Shown: in pieces, positions 1 through 10,900 of the stretch
Numbering within the stretch: position 1 is the stretch's first letter
Layout: the number at the start of each line of letters is the position of its first letter
Assembly: GCA_964641715.1 (NCBI GenBank)
Contig: CAZXMB010000105.1
Coordinates: 1 to 10,900 of the forward strand
Source of the DNA: CAZXMB01 sp964641715
GTDB taxonomy: Bacteria > Desulfobacterota > BSN033 > UBA1163
Reading direction: 5' to 3'
Length of the DNA stretch: 10,900 bases
Translations under genes and position numbers: made by a program
Notes under the pieces: model-generated
The model's input: the letters and a program-made list of their open reading frames with translations, nothing else
Told to the model about the DNA's origin: nothing
Databases searched by the model: none

Positions 1-16
1 CTTTACATCTTAAAGA

Positions 17-66
17 CGCAGGCTAAAGCCTGCGGCTACAAGTATGTGGTTACAAGCCTGCGGCTT
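17..66. repeat. palindromic intergenic repeat, two partial copies
   Basis: Two related GC-rich palindromic units lie just before the first gene. The first is a perfect inverted repeat, CGCAGGCT (17-24), AA, AGCCTGCG (27-34). The second is AAGCC (54-58), TGC, GGCTT (62-66). The 12-mer AAGCCTGCGGCT occurs in both (26-37 and 54-65), and both units also carry a TACAAG next to the palindrome. This resembles dispersed REP-like intergenic repeats, but only this locus is visible, so dispersal in the genome is inference. It ends 10 bases before the Shine-Dalgarno of the next gene. Confidence 0.6.
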
Positions 67-87
67 CATGAAAACGGGGAAGGTTAA

Positions 88-435
88 ATGATTCGGGCAA
101 AGCTCTGGTTTCGATGTGCGGCCATGCATGATCCGGTCACCCCTGTTGTGGTGCATCCTGCCATCATCGGATGGGAGGCCAAGCAGAGGAGGGTGGACCT
201 CCAGATCGAACGGGCCTTTAATGGAGAAGAACTGGTCAGGAGGATGAAAGGCTGGGTGACCGCAAATCCGGATAAGGTCATCGAGGTCATAAACAGTTAT
301 GGAAGATTGAAGGTCCTGGACGAACGGGACCTGGTCATTGAATTCGAGAGGACAGAAGATTTTGAGAATTTGAAGAGTGCTCTTCAAGAGACATTCGAGG
401 GAGAGGTGGAAGTAGAGAGAATCGTTAAAATGTAG
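88..435 (+). CDS. hypothetical protein, 115 aa
   Basis: I do not recognise this protein. It starts at ATG 88 behind a good ribosome-binding site (GGGGAAGG, 76-83) and ends with TAG. An in-frame ATG at 124 is an alternative start with no clear Shine-Dalgarno. There is no signal peptide or membrane segment. The first third is rich in Val, Pro and His; the rest is charged and looks like alternating helices and strands, with an acidic C-terminal part (residues about 78-115) containing DLVIEFER and EVEVERIV strands around a Glu-rich helix, as in small alpha/beta folds. Codon choice looks like that of its neighbours, which supports a real gene. It stands 156 bases ahead of the alcohol dehydrogenase operon on the same strand, so it may be separately transcribed. 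Function is unknown. Confidence 0.6.
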   Translation: MIRAKLWFRCAAMHDPVTPVVVHPAIIGWEAKQRRVDLQIERAFNGEELVRRMKGWVTANPDKVIEVINSYGRLKVLDERDLVIEFERTEDFENLKSALQETFEGEVEVERIVKM

Positions 436-591
436 TTTTTCAATATGCTGATAACACTCCAAGATAATGGATTTGGAAAGATCCTTAAGGATAAAAATTT
501 CCAACTGATATTCCTTAGTGTATTTTATCCCCTTCGCTCGTAACCTGTTGGCCGAGCATCGTTATTAAATGAAGGGGAGAAAGGGGGTTAT
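436..591 (+). promoter_or_regulatory. intergenic region with a perfect 12-bp palindrome, possible operator/promoter of the adh operon
   Basis: This 156-base gap precedes the alcohol dehydrogenase operon. It holds the perfect palindrome ATCCTTAAGGAT at 481-492, flanked by GGAAA (475-479) and TTTCC (498-502), which form a larger imperfect dyad that could be a regulator site. A weak sigma-70-like pair, TTTCCA (498-503) and TATTTT (521-526) with a 17-base spacer, lies directly beside it; each hexamer matches only 4 of 6 consensus bases. No sigma-54 site and no T-rich terminator hairpin for the upstream gene are visible. Assignment as a promoter is inference. Confidence 0.25.
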
Positions 592-1767
592 ATGACGATG
601 TTATCTGCAAGACCATTTATGATTCCACCGATTGTCATCACAGGATGTGGTTGTTCAGAAAAGGTTGGAGAGGAAATCAAAAAATTAGGGGTTAAAAGAG
701 GGCTGATCGTGACCGATGAGGTTATCTCCAGATCGGGGATGCTGGAGGGCGTAAAGAAAAACCTTTCAGAGAGCAAGATAGGATTTATTGTCTATGATAA
801 GATTTCCACGGAGCCCACGGTTGATTATGTAAAGGAGGGCTTAAAAGTCTATAAGGAGAACAACTGTGAGTTTGTGATTGCCTTTGGGGGAGGAAGTTCT
901 CTCGATACGGCTAAAGCCATTTCCATCATGGTCACCAATCCCGGTTCAATTGAGGACTACAAAGGACTGGGAAAGGTTGCGAAAGAAGGTGCTCCTCTTA
1001 TCGGCATCCCGACCACGGGTGGCACGGGGAGTGAAGTGACCCAGTTCACGATCATCACCGATACCAGGACAAACGTGAAAATGCTCATCGGCAGTCCCCG
1101 CATCATCCCTCGTGTGGCCATGGTTGACCCTCTGCTGACCCTTTCATGCCCCCGTGGTCTTACCGCGGCTGTAGGAGTCGATGCCTTAACCCATGCCATT
1201 GAAGCCTATGTTTCGGTGAAAGCCCAGCCGATGAGTGACATTTTCTGCCTCTCAGCCATTGAACTCATTTCCGGCAATTTAAGGCAGGCCTGGGCAAATG
1301 GGAATAATGTCGAGGCAAGAGAGAAGACCATGATCGGGGCGTTACAGGCGGGCATTGCCTTCAGCAATGCATCTGTCGCTCTGGTCCATGGTATGTCCAG
1401 ACCGGTCGGGGCTTATTTTCATGTCCCCCATGGAGTTTCGAATGCCGCTCTCTTGGGTGTGGTGACGGAATTCAGCTTAATCGGAAACCCCTCCCGATAT
1501 GCTCATATTGCAAAGGCGATGGGCGAAAATACCACTGGCTTAAACGATTTAGAATCTGCCCAGCTCGCAGCGAAGAGTATTAAGAGGCTCATTCAGGATG
1601 TTCAAATTCCTACCCTGAAAGAGTTGGGAGTGGAGAAAGAGAAGCTGGATCAATTTGCCTCAAAGATGGCTGAAGATGCGATCGCAAGCGGCAGCCCCGG
1701 GAATAATCCCCGTCAGGCGACCAAAGAAGAAATCGTTGAACTCTATAAGATTGCTTATTCGCAATAA
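592..1767 (+). CDS. iron-containing alcohol dehydrogenase (group III)
   Basis: This 391-aa protein belongs to the Fe-dependent alcohol dehydrogenase family, NAD(P)-linked cytoplasmic enzymes that interconvert alcohols and aldehydes. The N-terminal Rossmann-like part carries the cofactor motif GGGSSLDTAK (99-108) and the GIPTTGGTGSE stretch (138-148). The C-terminal helical domain supplies the expected metal ligands Asp197, His201 (DALTHAIEAY), His266 (LVHGM) and His280 (VPHG). The position of the extra conserved histidine of FucO-type enzymes (HGMAHP) is Arg270 here (HGMSRP). Length is typical. ATG 592 is 4 bases after AAGGGGG (581-587); ATG 598, with a better spacing of 10, is an equally possible start. 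The next gene begins about 20 bases after the stop and encodes a CoA-acylating aldehyde dehydrogenase, so the pair probably oxidises a hydroxy compound to an acyl-CoA via the aldehyde. The true substrate is not known; a 3-hydroxy acid is suggested by the partner. Confidence 0.93.
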   Translation: MTMLSARPFMIPPIVITGCGCSEKVGEEIKKLGVKRGLIVTDEVISRSGMLEGVKKNLSESKIGFIVYDKISTEPTVDYVKEGLKVYKENNCEFVIAFGGGSSLDTAKAISIMVTNPGSIEDYKGLGKVAKEGAPLIGIPTTGGTGSEVTQFTIITDTRTNVKMLIGSPRIIPRVAMVDPLLTLSCPRGLTAAVGVDALTHAIEAYVSVKAQPMSDIFCLSAIELISGNLRQAWANGNNVEAREKTMIGALQAGIAFSNASVALVHGMSRPVGAYFHVPHGVSNAALLGVVTEFSLIGNPSRYAHIAKAMGENTTGLNDLESAQLAAKSIKRLIQDVQIPTLKELGVEKEKLDQFASKMAEDAIASGSPGNNPRQATKEEIVELYKIAYSQ

Positions 1768-1788
1768 GCTGGTGAAAGGAGATTGATT

Positions 1789-3279
1789 ATGGGAATCTTA
1801 GAGGAACCGATCAAAGAGGCATTGGAGTTGAAAAACTATATCAATGGAGAATGGGTGGAGTCGAAATCGGAGGAGAGGTGGGATGTCATCAATCCGGCAA
1901 CCCGGAAGGTATTGGCCAGAGTCCCCATGTCAACGAAGCAAGAGGTCCTCTCAGCCATTGAAGCAGCCAAAGAGGCTTTTCCCGAATGGAGGCGGACCAC
2001 ACCCCTGGCCCGCGTCAGGTGTCTGTTCAGATTGAGGGAGTTGCTGGAGAAGAATTTTGAACGCCTGAGCCGGATTCAGACGATGGAACATGGAAAGACC
2101 ATTGATGAATCGAGAGGTGAGACCAGACGGGGAATCGAAATGGTGGAGGTTGGGGCAGGGATTCCCTCCCTGATGATGGGATATAACCTGGAAGATATTG
2201 CGACAGCGATCGATGAATATGTCATCTATCAACCCCTTGGAGTTTTTGCAAACCTGGCTCCTTTTAATTTTCCCTTTATGGTTCCGCTCTGGTACTCTCC
2301 ATTCGCTATGGCCACAGGGAATACGTTTATCGTTAAACCCTCCCCGAGAGATCCCATCAGCCAGGTGATGCTCGCCGAATTGATAGAAGAGGCCGGCTTT
2401 CCCCCCGGAGTCTATAATTTGGTTCATGGGGGAGCCGAGGCGGCCCAGATCCTGATGGAGCATCCGGACATCAAAGGGGTGACGTTCGTAGGCACCACCT
2501 CCATCGGAAGAGAGGTTTATAAGAAGTGCGGCGAGACCTGTAAGAGATCGATCATCCAGGTGAGCGCAAAGAACTTTCTGGTTGTGATGCCCGATGCAGA
2601 TATTCCTGCAACCGTTGCCGCCCTTCTGACTTCTTTTTTCGGGAACACGGGCCAGAGATGCCTGTCGGGGGCAAATCTGGTGATCGTAGGGAAAGATGAT
2701 GGGTTCTATAAAAGGCTGTTAAATGCCTTTGTGGAAGGGACCTCCAAAATCAAGGTGGGCTATGGGCTTGATGAATCCGTCCAGATGGGGCCGATGCAGT
2801 CGGTGGATGGTAAGGAGAGGGCATTAAAATATATCAATATAGGGATCAAGGAGGGAGCAAAACCCATCCTCGATGGAAGAAAGACAAACATCAGCGGAAA
2901 TTATCCTGATGCCTGCTTTGTCGGCCCGACCATTTTTGAAAATGTCACCCCTGATATGACCATAGCCAGAGAGGAGATTTTCGGGCCCGTGGCAAACGTG
3001 ATCAGAACAAAGGATCTCGATGAGGCGATCGAGATGGCAAACAGAAGTAATTATGGCAATGCCGCTGCGATCTTCACCTCCAATGGTAAGGCCGCAAGGG
3101 AATTCCAGTACAGGGTGGAGTGTGGCAACATTGGGATCAATATCGGGATCGTGGCTCCCATGGCCTTCTTCCCATTCAGTGGAATGAAGGACTCTTTCTT
3201 CGGAGTCTTACACGGCCAGGGCCGGGATGCCATCCGTTTCTTCACGGAGAGCAAGGTGGTTATTCAGAGATGGTTTTAG
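1789..3279 (+). CDS. CoA-acylating aldehyde dehydrogenase, methylmalonate-semialdehyde dehydrogenase family (MmsA/IolA-like)
   Basis: This 496-aa protein is an aldehyde dehydrogenase of the methylmalonate-semialdehyde type, which turns (methyl)malonate semialdehyde plus CoA and NAD into propionyl- or acetyl-CoA with loss of CO2. Supporting residues are the catalytic Cys291 in GNTGQRCLSG, Asn160 in APFNFPF (oxyanion hole), and the family-typical C-terminus APMAFFPFSGMKDSFFG ending in RWF. The general-base glutamate of hydrolytic aldehyde dehydrogenases is absent: the QVSAKN segment has Gln257 there, as expected for a CoA-dependent enzyme. Arg109 and Arg290 occupy positions that, from memory, bind the substrate carboxylate in B. 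subtilis IolA, so a carboxylated semialdehyde is plausible. Start chosen at ATG 1789, 7 bases after AAAGGAG (1775-1781); the in-frame TTG at 1783 lies too close to it. It is cotranscribed with the alcohol dehydrogenase before it and the ferritin-like gene 14 bases after it. Confidence 0.9.
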   Translation: MGILEEPIKEALELKNYINGEWVESKSEERWDVINPATRKVLARVPMSTKQEVLSAIEAAKEAFPEWRRTTPLARVRCLFRLRELLEKNFERLSRIQTMEHGKTIDESRGETRRGIEMVEVGAGIPSLMMGYNLEDIATAIDEYVIYQPLGVFANLAPFNFPFMVPLWYSPFAMATGNTFIVKPSPRDPISQVMLAELIEEAGFPPGVYNLVHGGAEAAQILMEHPDIKGVTFVGTTSIGREVYKKCGETCKRSIIQVSAKNFLVVMPDADIPATVAALLTSFFGNTGQRCLSGANLVIVGKDDGFYKRLLNAFVEGTSKIKVGYGLDESVQMGPMQSVDGKERALKYINIGIKEGAKPILDGRKTNISGNYPDACFVGPTIFENVTPDMTIAREEIFGPVANVIRTKDLDEAIEMANRSNYGNAAAIFTSNGKAAREFQYRVECGNIGINIGIVAPMAFFPFSGMKDSFFGVLHGQGRDAIRFFTESKVVIQRWF

Positions 3280-6200
3280 AAGGGAGTGGGCCTATGATCC
3301 TCAATACATGTTCCCAGGTGATGAGCCTTGCGAATGAGCTGGAAAAAAAATCGGCCCTATTTTATGAGGATTTGGCAGGAAGATTTCCTCAAAATAAAGA
3401 GCTCTTTCTTTCTTTGACGAAGGAGAATGATCATTATATTACACAGATCGAAAGGGCCTACTATGGTGTAATTACGGATGCCTTTGAGGGATGCTTTGCC
3501 TTCAATATCAATTCCGAAACCTATACCTTGAAGACAGAATTGGCAGAGAAGGCAAGCTACTCTGAGGTTTTGGGAAGGGCGATCGAGATAGAAGAGAAAA
3601 TTATAAAATTCTATACGGAGGCGGCAGAACAATCCAAATCATTAATGGCGGATATCCCAAGAGCTTTCAGAATGGTCTCCAAAAAAAGGGTGAATCGCCT
3701 ATCGGTATTAAAGTCACTTCTTGATCAAGGGGAGTAGGTGGATCCCATCTAAAAGGGAGGAGACTTTCTGAAGTAATAAGGTGAAGTTCATAAGTTAGAG
3801 ATAAGATTAGTGGCAATGGATTTACCAGTAACTTATTCGCTCAAAAAGTCCAGGATGGCCTGGTCACGAAGCCTGTTGGGCTGAAAGAGTATCGTGTAAT
3901 GATTGGTTCCTTCCAGGTCCACCCGCCTGACATTTTCTATTTCCCGGGCCATTCGCTCGGCCACATCTTCGGGAAGCACAAGGTCATCCTCAGCTAACAT
4001 GCCTTTCGTTGCACGCAGAATGAGGGTTGGACAGGACACCCTGGAATAAAATTGAGTCGAATCTTCTTTTCTCAGGTTGGCTGCTTCCTCCTCGATCGCT
4101 TTGGGGGGGACGCGGGACCGGACTCCTTTCTCCACCTCTTCCACCTCATACCGGAAATAAGCCTCCATATAGGAGTTCCAGGGCTGTAAAAAAGGGGCCT
4201 GCCTCATTTGTGAGATATAATCCTCAAAGGAAGGGAAGGTTTTTCCCAAACGGTCCAGAGAGGGTTTGATTCCTTCAAAGACCTTGGCCATCTGAGATTC
4301 GGAGAGTTTTCCTCCGCCATCAACCAGGATCAGACGGTCCACTTTTTGAGGATGTTTGGCGGCGAAAACAAGGGAGATGAAGGCACCGAGGGAATGGCCC
4401 ATGAGTACGATCCGTTTTAAGCCCAGGTCGTTCAGCAGGGCGAGAATATCTCTGCAATGGTGTTCAATGGAATATCCCGCAGGAGGCTTTTCAGAAAGTC
4501 CTCTTCCGCGGAGGTCCATGGCAATGACTTTATGAGCAGGAGAAAGGGCGGAAGCCAGGCAATCCCAGAAGCGGCTATTGGCCGTCAAGCCGTGGATGGA
4601 GAGAATCGTTTTCCCACTCCCTTCCCACACTGCCAATTGAATTTGAATTCCATCCCCTCTCACTTTCGTCATCCTCGGTTTCGTCATGATCTTTTACCTC
4701 CTCTTTCACCTTTCAAGAGCCTCTCCTTTTTGAAAAGATCTCCTGAGCGGTTCCTACGATCCCCTTCGGAAAGAAATAGACGATCAAAATAAAAAGAAGT
4801 CCAAAGTAGAACAACCATCGCTCGGATAATCGGATAGCCAGGGGGACCCCCGGTAGAAGAGAGGCGATGAGGACCTGTAACTTTGGAAGGAAAGCACGGG
4901 TGACCATCAGGAAGGTTGCTCCGAAAATTCCACCATAGAGCGTTCCCATTCCTCCCACGATGACCATTAAAAGGACATCTAACATGATCGGGACGCTGAG
5001 ACTCGAATCCGGACTGACATATCGCACCCAGATGGCGAAACATCCCCCTGTCACCGCAGCCACACAGCTGGCAAAGGAGGAGGCGATGACCTGGAAGTGA
5101 TAGGTCCGAAAACCTAATGCAATGGATCGCTGTTCATTGTCTCTGATCGATTGAAGAACACGACCCACAGGGGAGTGAACGAATCGAAGCATGAGAAGAA
5201 ATAAGATAAGGGAGACAATAATGATCAAATAATAACTGATCAACCTTCCTGTAAACTCAATGCCTAAAATTTTGCCATAACTGAAATCGATCGCTAAAAT
5301 GCCCGGGAGTTTGAAACTGATCCCATCATCTCCTCCGGTAATGGATCTCAACTGACTTGAGAGAATGAAGGTGAACTCCATAAAAGCCAACGTAACCATG
5401 GCGAAAAAGATCGCCCGGATACGAAGGGAGAACAGGCCGATCAGCACAGAGAGGATTCCCGAGATCACGATGGCGATTAAAAAGGAAAGGGCCAGATGGC
5501 CGTAAGAGGTCCATCCTAACTTTCCCATGAAAATACCCACCAGGTAAGAACCGATTCCAAAATATAGGACATGGCCCAGGGAGACAATTCCTGTGTAACC
5601 CAGAATCACATCGTAGCTGGCTACCAATGCCGAAAAGATGGCAATTTTTAAGATGACGTCAAGCACCTCAAAGGAACGGAACAGGAAGGGGGTGAGGACA
5701 AAGAAGGCCAGCAGAAGAATCCGAAGAAAGAAAAAAGGGGTTCTGAAACGGGTTTCCTTCTCCCTTAACCGAAAGTGCTGGACAGGGTTCAAACCTTCTT
5801 TTTTCAAGTCAGGTCCCTTCCGGAAATAGTCCTGTCGGACGGATGGAGAGGATGATCACGAGAAGAAGCATCGTGATCCCAAGAGACGCTTTGGGAACAA
5901 GATAGGCCACGTAGTTGTAAGAGAGCCCGACCATCAGGGCTCCTACTACAGAACCGGTCATGCTTCCAAGACCGCCGATGATGGCTACGATTAAGGCAAA
6001 GACAATGATTTCTCCTCCCATGGCCGGATGAATCGATTTGACGAAAGTGGCCCACATCCCGCCCCCGATGGCGGCAAGAGCAGAACCTGCTGCAAACACC
6101 CCCGTGAAATAGCGGTAGATATTGTGGCCCATCACCTGGACCATCTCGGGATTTTCCACACCCGCCCTGACAATGGTCCCTATTTTTGTTTTTCTCAGGA

Positions 6201-9200
6201 TCGTAAAAATGACAAGATAAAGGATGAATCCGATGACAATTGCCATAAGGGGATATTTCGATATCACCACGTCGAAAAGATCCCATGAGCCCATAAAATT
6301 GATGGGAACCGGCATCACCTCGTCGTTCGGCCCCCAGATGATACGGATCAATTCTTCCAGGACAATCATGGCCCCTACGGTGATAAAGATCTGGAAAAGA
6401 TGGCTCCCATAGACAGGACGGATCACCAATCTTTCGGTGATGATGCCGAGGAGGGCAACCAGGAGCCCGGCGAGGATAAGAGCCAGGAAGAAAATGATGA
6501 AATTCAGGAGAAGAGAATTCGATCCGCCCCAACCGGTCCATTGGTTGATCAGGTTAAAGGAGGAAAAGCCAATATAAGCTCCCCAGGCGAAGAGGGCCCC
6601 ATGGGCTAAATTCAGGACGCTCAGAAACCCGAAGATCAGAGAGAATCCGGAGGAGACCAAAAAGAGGAGCATTCCCATGGCCAGACCGGAGATCGTGATG
6701 GTGATATAGGTTTTAGGATTGATCAATAGAAGCGGGGAAAGAAAGATGGCTACTGCGATTAATTTTTGAAACCATGATCTCCATTGCGAAGTCATATCAT
6801 TATTTCCTGAACGTAATTTCCTGAACGTACCGGGGCAAGGATGAGGGGAAACTATCCTGAAATGCCCAGATATTTCTTCTTCAATTCCTCATTTTGAACC
6901 AACTCATCCATTTGACCCTGATGAACTGTTTTCCCATCGTCAAAGAGGTAGAAATCGTTACCCAGGCTGCTCGCCATATAGAAATTTTGTTCAACCAGAA
7001 TGATCACGGTAAATTCTTTGAGTTTTTTCATCGCATCGATGAGATGGTCAATGACAATGGGAGCCAATCCCTTTGAGGGTTCGTCGATCAGAAGAAGCTC
7101 GTTACGGTTGACCAGAGGACGGGCAATGGCCAGCATCTGTTTTTGTCCTCCGCTGAGATTACCTGCTTTTGCCTTCCAGAATTTCTTAAGGTCGGGGAAA
7201 ATATCGAAGACCGTTTCCATCATCTCGCGTGTCTTTCCATTCTCCTGAAGCGAGGCCACCCGGAAGTTTTCCTCAACTGTAAGAAAGTTGAATATGCCCC
7301 GATCCTCGGGGACAAACCCAATGCCCAGGCGGGATATCTCATAGGGTTTCAGGTGGTGGATAGGGCGATTTTTTAGAAGGATTCTTCCCCGGGAAGGAGA
7401 AAGCAGGCCGATAATCGTACGCAAGGTGGTACTCTTTCCTGCCCCGTTTCTTCCCAAGAGCACGGTGACTTTACCCGGATGAACCTCAAAGGAGACCCCC
7501 TGGAGGATATGGTGTTTTCCAATGAAGGTATGGATTTCGTCAACCTTGAGAAGCGGTTCAGACACGGGATTGGCCTCCACCCCAATAAGCCTCCTGGACC
7601 TCTTTATTCTGACTGATCCCTTCAGGGGTATCATCCGCAATCAATTTCCCCTCGTGAAGGACAGCGATGGAATCGGAGAGTGCCATGAGCACATCCATCT
7701 TGTGCTCCACCAGAAGGATGGTTTTATCTTTTCGGTTCTTGATCTCCCTAAGGAGTTCCAGAATCGAAGGGACTTCCTCAAGAGCCATGCCAGCCGTGGG
7801 TTCATCAAGAAGAAGGACTTCTGTTTCCAGAGCAAGTAAAATGGCTATTTCTAACTTCCGCTGTTCTCCATGGGTGAGCCTGTTGGCGGGGACATTCCAT
7901 TTCGAATCCAATAATACCATCTTCAAGATTTCATAAGCCCGGTCCTCCATTTCGGAAAAGCTCAGATAGTTCCTCCAGAAGTTAAAACCGATATCCTTTT
8001 GCGATTGGATAGCCAGCCGGACATTCTCCAGGACGGTAAGAGAAAGAAAGACATTGGTGAGCTGGAAGGACCTGCCGATACCCAATTTCGTTCGATGGGC
8101 GGGAGAGAGGGAAGTGATGTCCTTTCCTTTAAAATAAACTCTACCTTCAGTCGGGCGGTACTGTCCGGAGATCATGTTGAAGAATGTGGTCTTCCCCGCA
8201 CCATTGGGTCCGATGATCGACTTGAAAGTATAAGGAAAGATTTGAGCATTGACATGATCGACGGCAATATGACCGCCGAATCGAATAGTCAGGTTCCTGG
8301 TTTCGATAATAGGGGAATGGGGCATATAAGGGGAAAAATTAAATTATAAAATCCCTCCTTCCCTCCCTTTGCCAAAGGGAGGAAAGATTTCCCCCCTTTA
8401 GAAAAGGGGGGAGGGGGGGATTTGAAGGTTACCGTTTCACCAGAATGGGTGGCATTCCTTCCTCGGGTGAGACTTCCCTCACCAGCACCGGGACCGCCCA
8501 TTCCCTGTCCGGCCTTGCCTCCAGCTTAAAGATATACATGGACTGCATGGCCTGATGGTCTATGTTACGGAAATACATTCTGCCCTTCGGGGTCATGAAT
8601 TCCAATCCCTCCATGGTGGTAATTAACTTTTCGGTATCGGTCGATCTGGCTTTTTCGAATCCTCTCAAAGCGGCCATGGCAGCAGCAAACCCTCCGCAGG
8701 TAAAGAAGTCAGGAGGCTCTTTAAACCGAGCCGTATGCTCCTTGACCAGCCAGTCATTGACCGGGTTCTTAGGAAGCTCATAATAGTAATAGGCCCCTCC
8801 GGTCAATCCTTTTAGGCTTTCATAGGCCTTGAGCAGGGGAAGGGTGGCTTTCAGAACAGGAAGGATATTTCCACCCGTGGTGATTTTGATCCCATATTTT
8901 TCAACCTTCATGACAGCCATCTGTTCGATCGGTGGATTCTTCCCGGCCCACACCACGAAGACATATTTTTCACCCGGTTTGTCTTTCAGGGCATCGATGA
9001 TCCTCTGAACCGAAGAGGTATGATCGGTCTGGGCCATCGGGGCATATTCCTCATGGACCATTTTAGCCCCCAATTTTTCAGCAGCCACCTTGTAAGCCGA
9101 CACCCCATCTCTTCCAAAGGCGTAGTCCTGGGCAATAGCGGCAACGAAGACTCCCGGTCTGGCGACTGCTTTGGCATTGGAGATGGCATCCTGGCCGGAA

Positions 9201-10900
9201 TTTCTCCCTGTCCGGAAGATATACCGGTTCCAGGCACTTCCGGTGATCGAGTCCGCCACCGCCGGCTCCACCAGTAAAATTTTCTTAAATTCCTGGGCAA
9301 CCGGAAGCATGGCGAGGGCGGCGGCGCTGCTCGTAGTCCCAACAACCATATCCACCTTATCATCTGCGTAGAGCTTTGTAATCAGCCGCTTGGCCACATC
9401 GGGTTTGATCTGGTCATCTTCAACAATCAACTGAATCTTCCTGCCAATCACCTCATTCTTGCCCTTGGTCCCATACTCGAGGCCCATCTTGAATCCGGTC
9501 AGCATCTGCTTGGCGTAGGCCTCCAAGGCCCCGGAAAAACCCTGGATGACTCCGATCTTAATGGGTGGTTCCGCTCCCCAAGCCCATCCTCCGATAAGAA
9601 ACAGGGTAAGGAAAGCCCCGACAAATACTTTTAGCCCTTTCTTTATCATAATTATGACCTCCTTTCTTTATGGATATGGATCAACTACCATTTTTTAAAA
9701 AAAGTGTCTACAGGAAAATATTTCCGGTTCATACTTTCTTCGGAGGCATGACCCAGGCGATTCCATCGACCACCAGTTTTCCATCCTGGTTCATGCAGGT
9801 TGTTCTGAACTTCACCCTGTTTTTTTCCGAAAACCGTTCCATGACCTCCACGCTAACTGTGAGGGCATCGCCAATTCTCACAGGAGCGATGAATTTGATC
9901 TCATGTGAGAGGTAGATCGTCCCATGTCCGGGGAGGATATTTCCGAGAATATTGGAGAAGAGCCCTATGGAGAGAGCCCCATGGGCAATTCTTCCCTTAA
10001 AGATGGTCTTCTCTGCATAAGCTGGATCCGTATGGATAGGGTTAAAATCCCCAATCACCCTGGCAAAATCATTGACCATTTCTTCCGTAATGACCCTGGT
10101 GATCCGGGCAGAATCCCCAACCTTCATTTCATCAATGGATTTTCCTTCAGGCATAAGTTAATTTCCCCTCTTCGCCTCCATTCCAAATTCCTTTTTCCTC
10201 CCGTTATTCAAACAGGGTCTTAATCTCCACGGCTTAAAACGATACGGTAAGGATCGACTTTTTCCCGAAGCACTTTTAGCTCCTCGTCGGTCGGTGAAGG
10301 GATGTGCTTTAAGTTCTCCTTGATTAAAAGCTCGAATCCGGTATTTTCCCTTACATCCTCTAAAGCGATCCCCGGAAGAAGTCCGATCAATCTCATCCTT
10401 TTCGTTTTCTCCTCAAAGTCTAACAAGGCCTTGTCAGTAAAAACCCGATAGGGTCCGGTCTCCGGGGGAAGTCCTTCTCTTTCCCTGGCCCCGGGTCCAT
10501 CAATATAACCCGGTGTGGTGATGAAATCGACTTTCTTAACGAACCTTCTCTTTTCATGGTTGATGATAATCATCGTCCGCCAGCAGAGGGATCCAAAGGC
10601 ATTGGCCCCACCGCTTCCAGGCCATCGAACTTCCGGATTTTCATACGGGCCCTTCACAGTGGCGTTCAGGTTTCCGTATTGATCGACCTGGGCGCCGCCG
10701 AGAAAGGCATAATGAGCAATACCCAGCTGGGCCATTTCAAATATCTCCGGCATGTCGCAGGTTCGGATCGCCCTGTAGGTGGTTCTCGAACAGCCGACAG
10801 AGAGGGGGAGGGTCGGCATCCGAGGGGCGACCCCTCCGGCCTCAAAGACCGGCACGATATTGGGGGCATGCATGTTTTGAGCAAGGCTGGCGGCCAGCAT

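Overview
The window looks like a chromosomal piece of an anaerobic, acyl-CoA-centred bacterium. Moderate GC, an iron-dependent alcohol dehydrogenase next to a CoA-acylating aldehyde dehydrogenase, a glutaconate-CoA-transferase-like subunit, a MaoC hydratase and a complete HAAT/Liv importer are the kind of gene set common in Desulfobacterota (former Deltaproteobacteria) and syntrophs. This is inference from gene content; no rRNA or other taxonomic marker is present.

Left part, plus strand (1-3737): a short palindromic repeat (17-66) precedes an unrecognised 115-aa protein (88-435). After a 156-base gap comes a tight three-gene operon: an iron-containing alcohol dehydrogenase (592-1767), a methylmalonate-semialdehyde-dehydrogenase-type CoA-acylating aldehyde dehydrogenase (1789-3279) and a small ferritin-like helical protein (3294-3737). 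The first two would convert a hydroxy compound (plausibly a 3-hydroxy acid) to a semialdehyde and then to an acyl-CoA.

Right part, minus strand (10900 down to 3833): the genes read in the order CoA-transferase beta subunit (cut by the window end), MaoC-type enoyl-CoA hydratase, periplasmic substrate-binding protein, LivG, LivF, LivH, LivM and an alpha/beta hydrolase. Gaps are short or negative (livG/livF overlap by 8 bases; livH/livM are 1 base apart), so this is probably one operon or two nested ones. A working model is uptake of a carboxylic or amino acid by the ABC importer, activation by CoA transfer, and hydration of an enoyl-CoA intermediate. The substrate cannot be read from the sequence.

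The two blocks converge at about 3738-3832 without an obvious strong terminator. Non-coding features worth noting are a double-hairpin element between the binding-protein gene and livG (8349-8423), a perfect 14-bp tandem duplication that doubles the ribosome-binding region of livH (6802-6829), and a perfect 12-bp palindrome upstream of the alcohol dehydrogenase (481-492). I see no tRNA, rRNA, CRISPR, transposase, phage or defence genes. The window is mostly ordinary catabolic and transport DNA; I did not find a convincing undescribed system.
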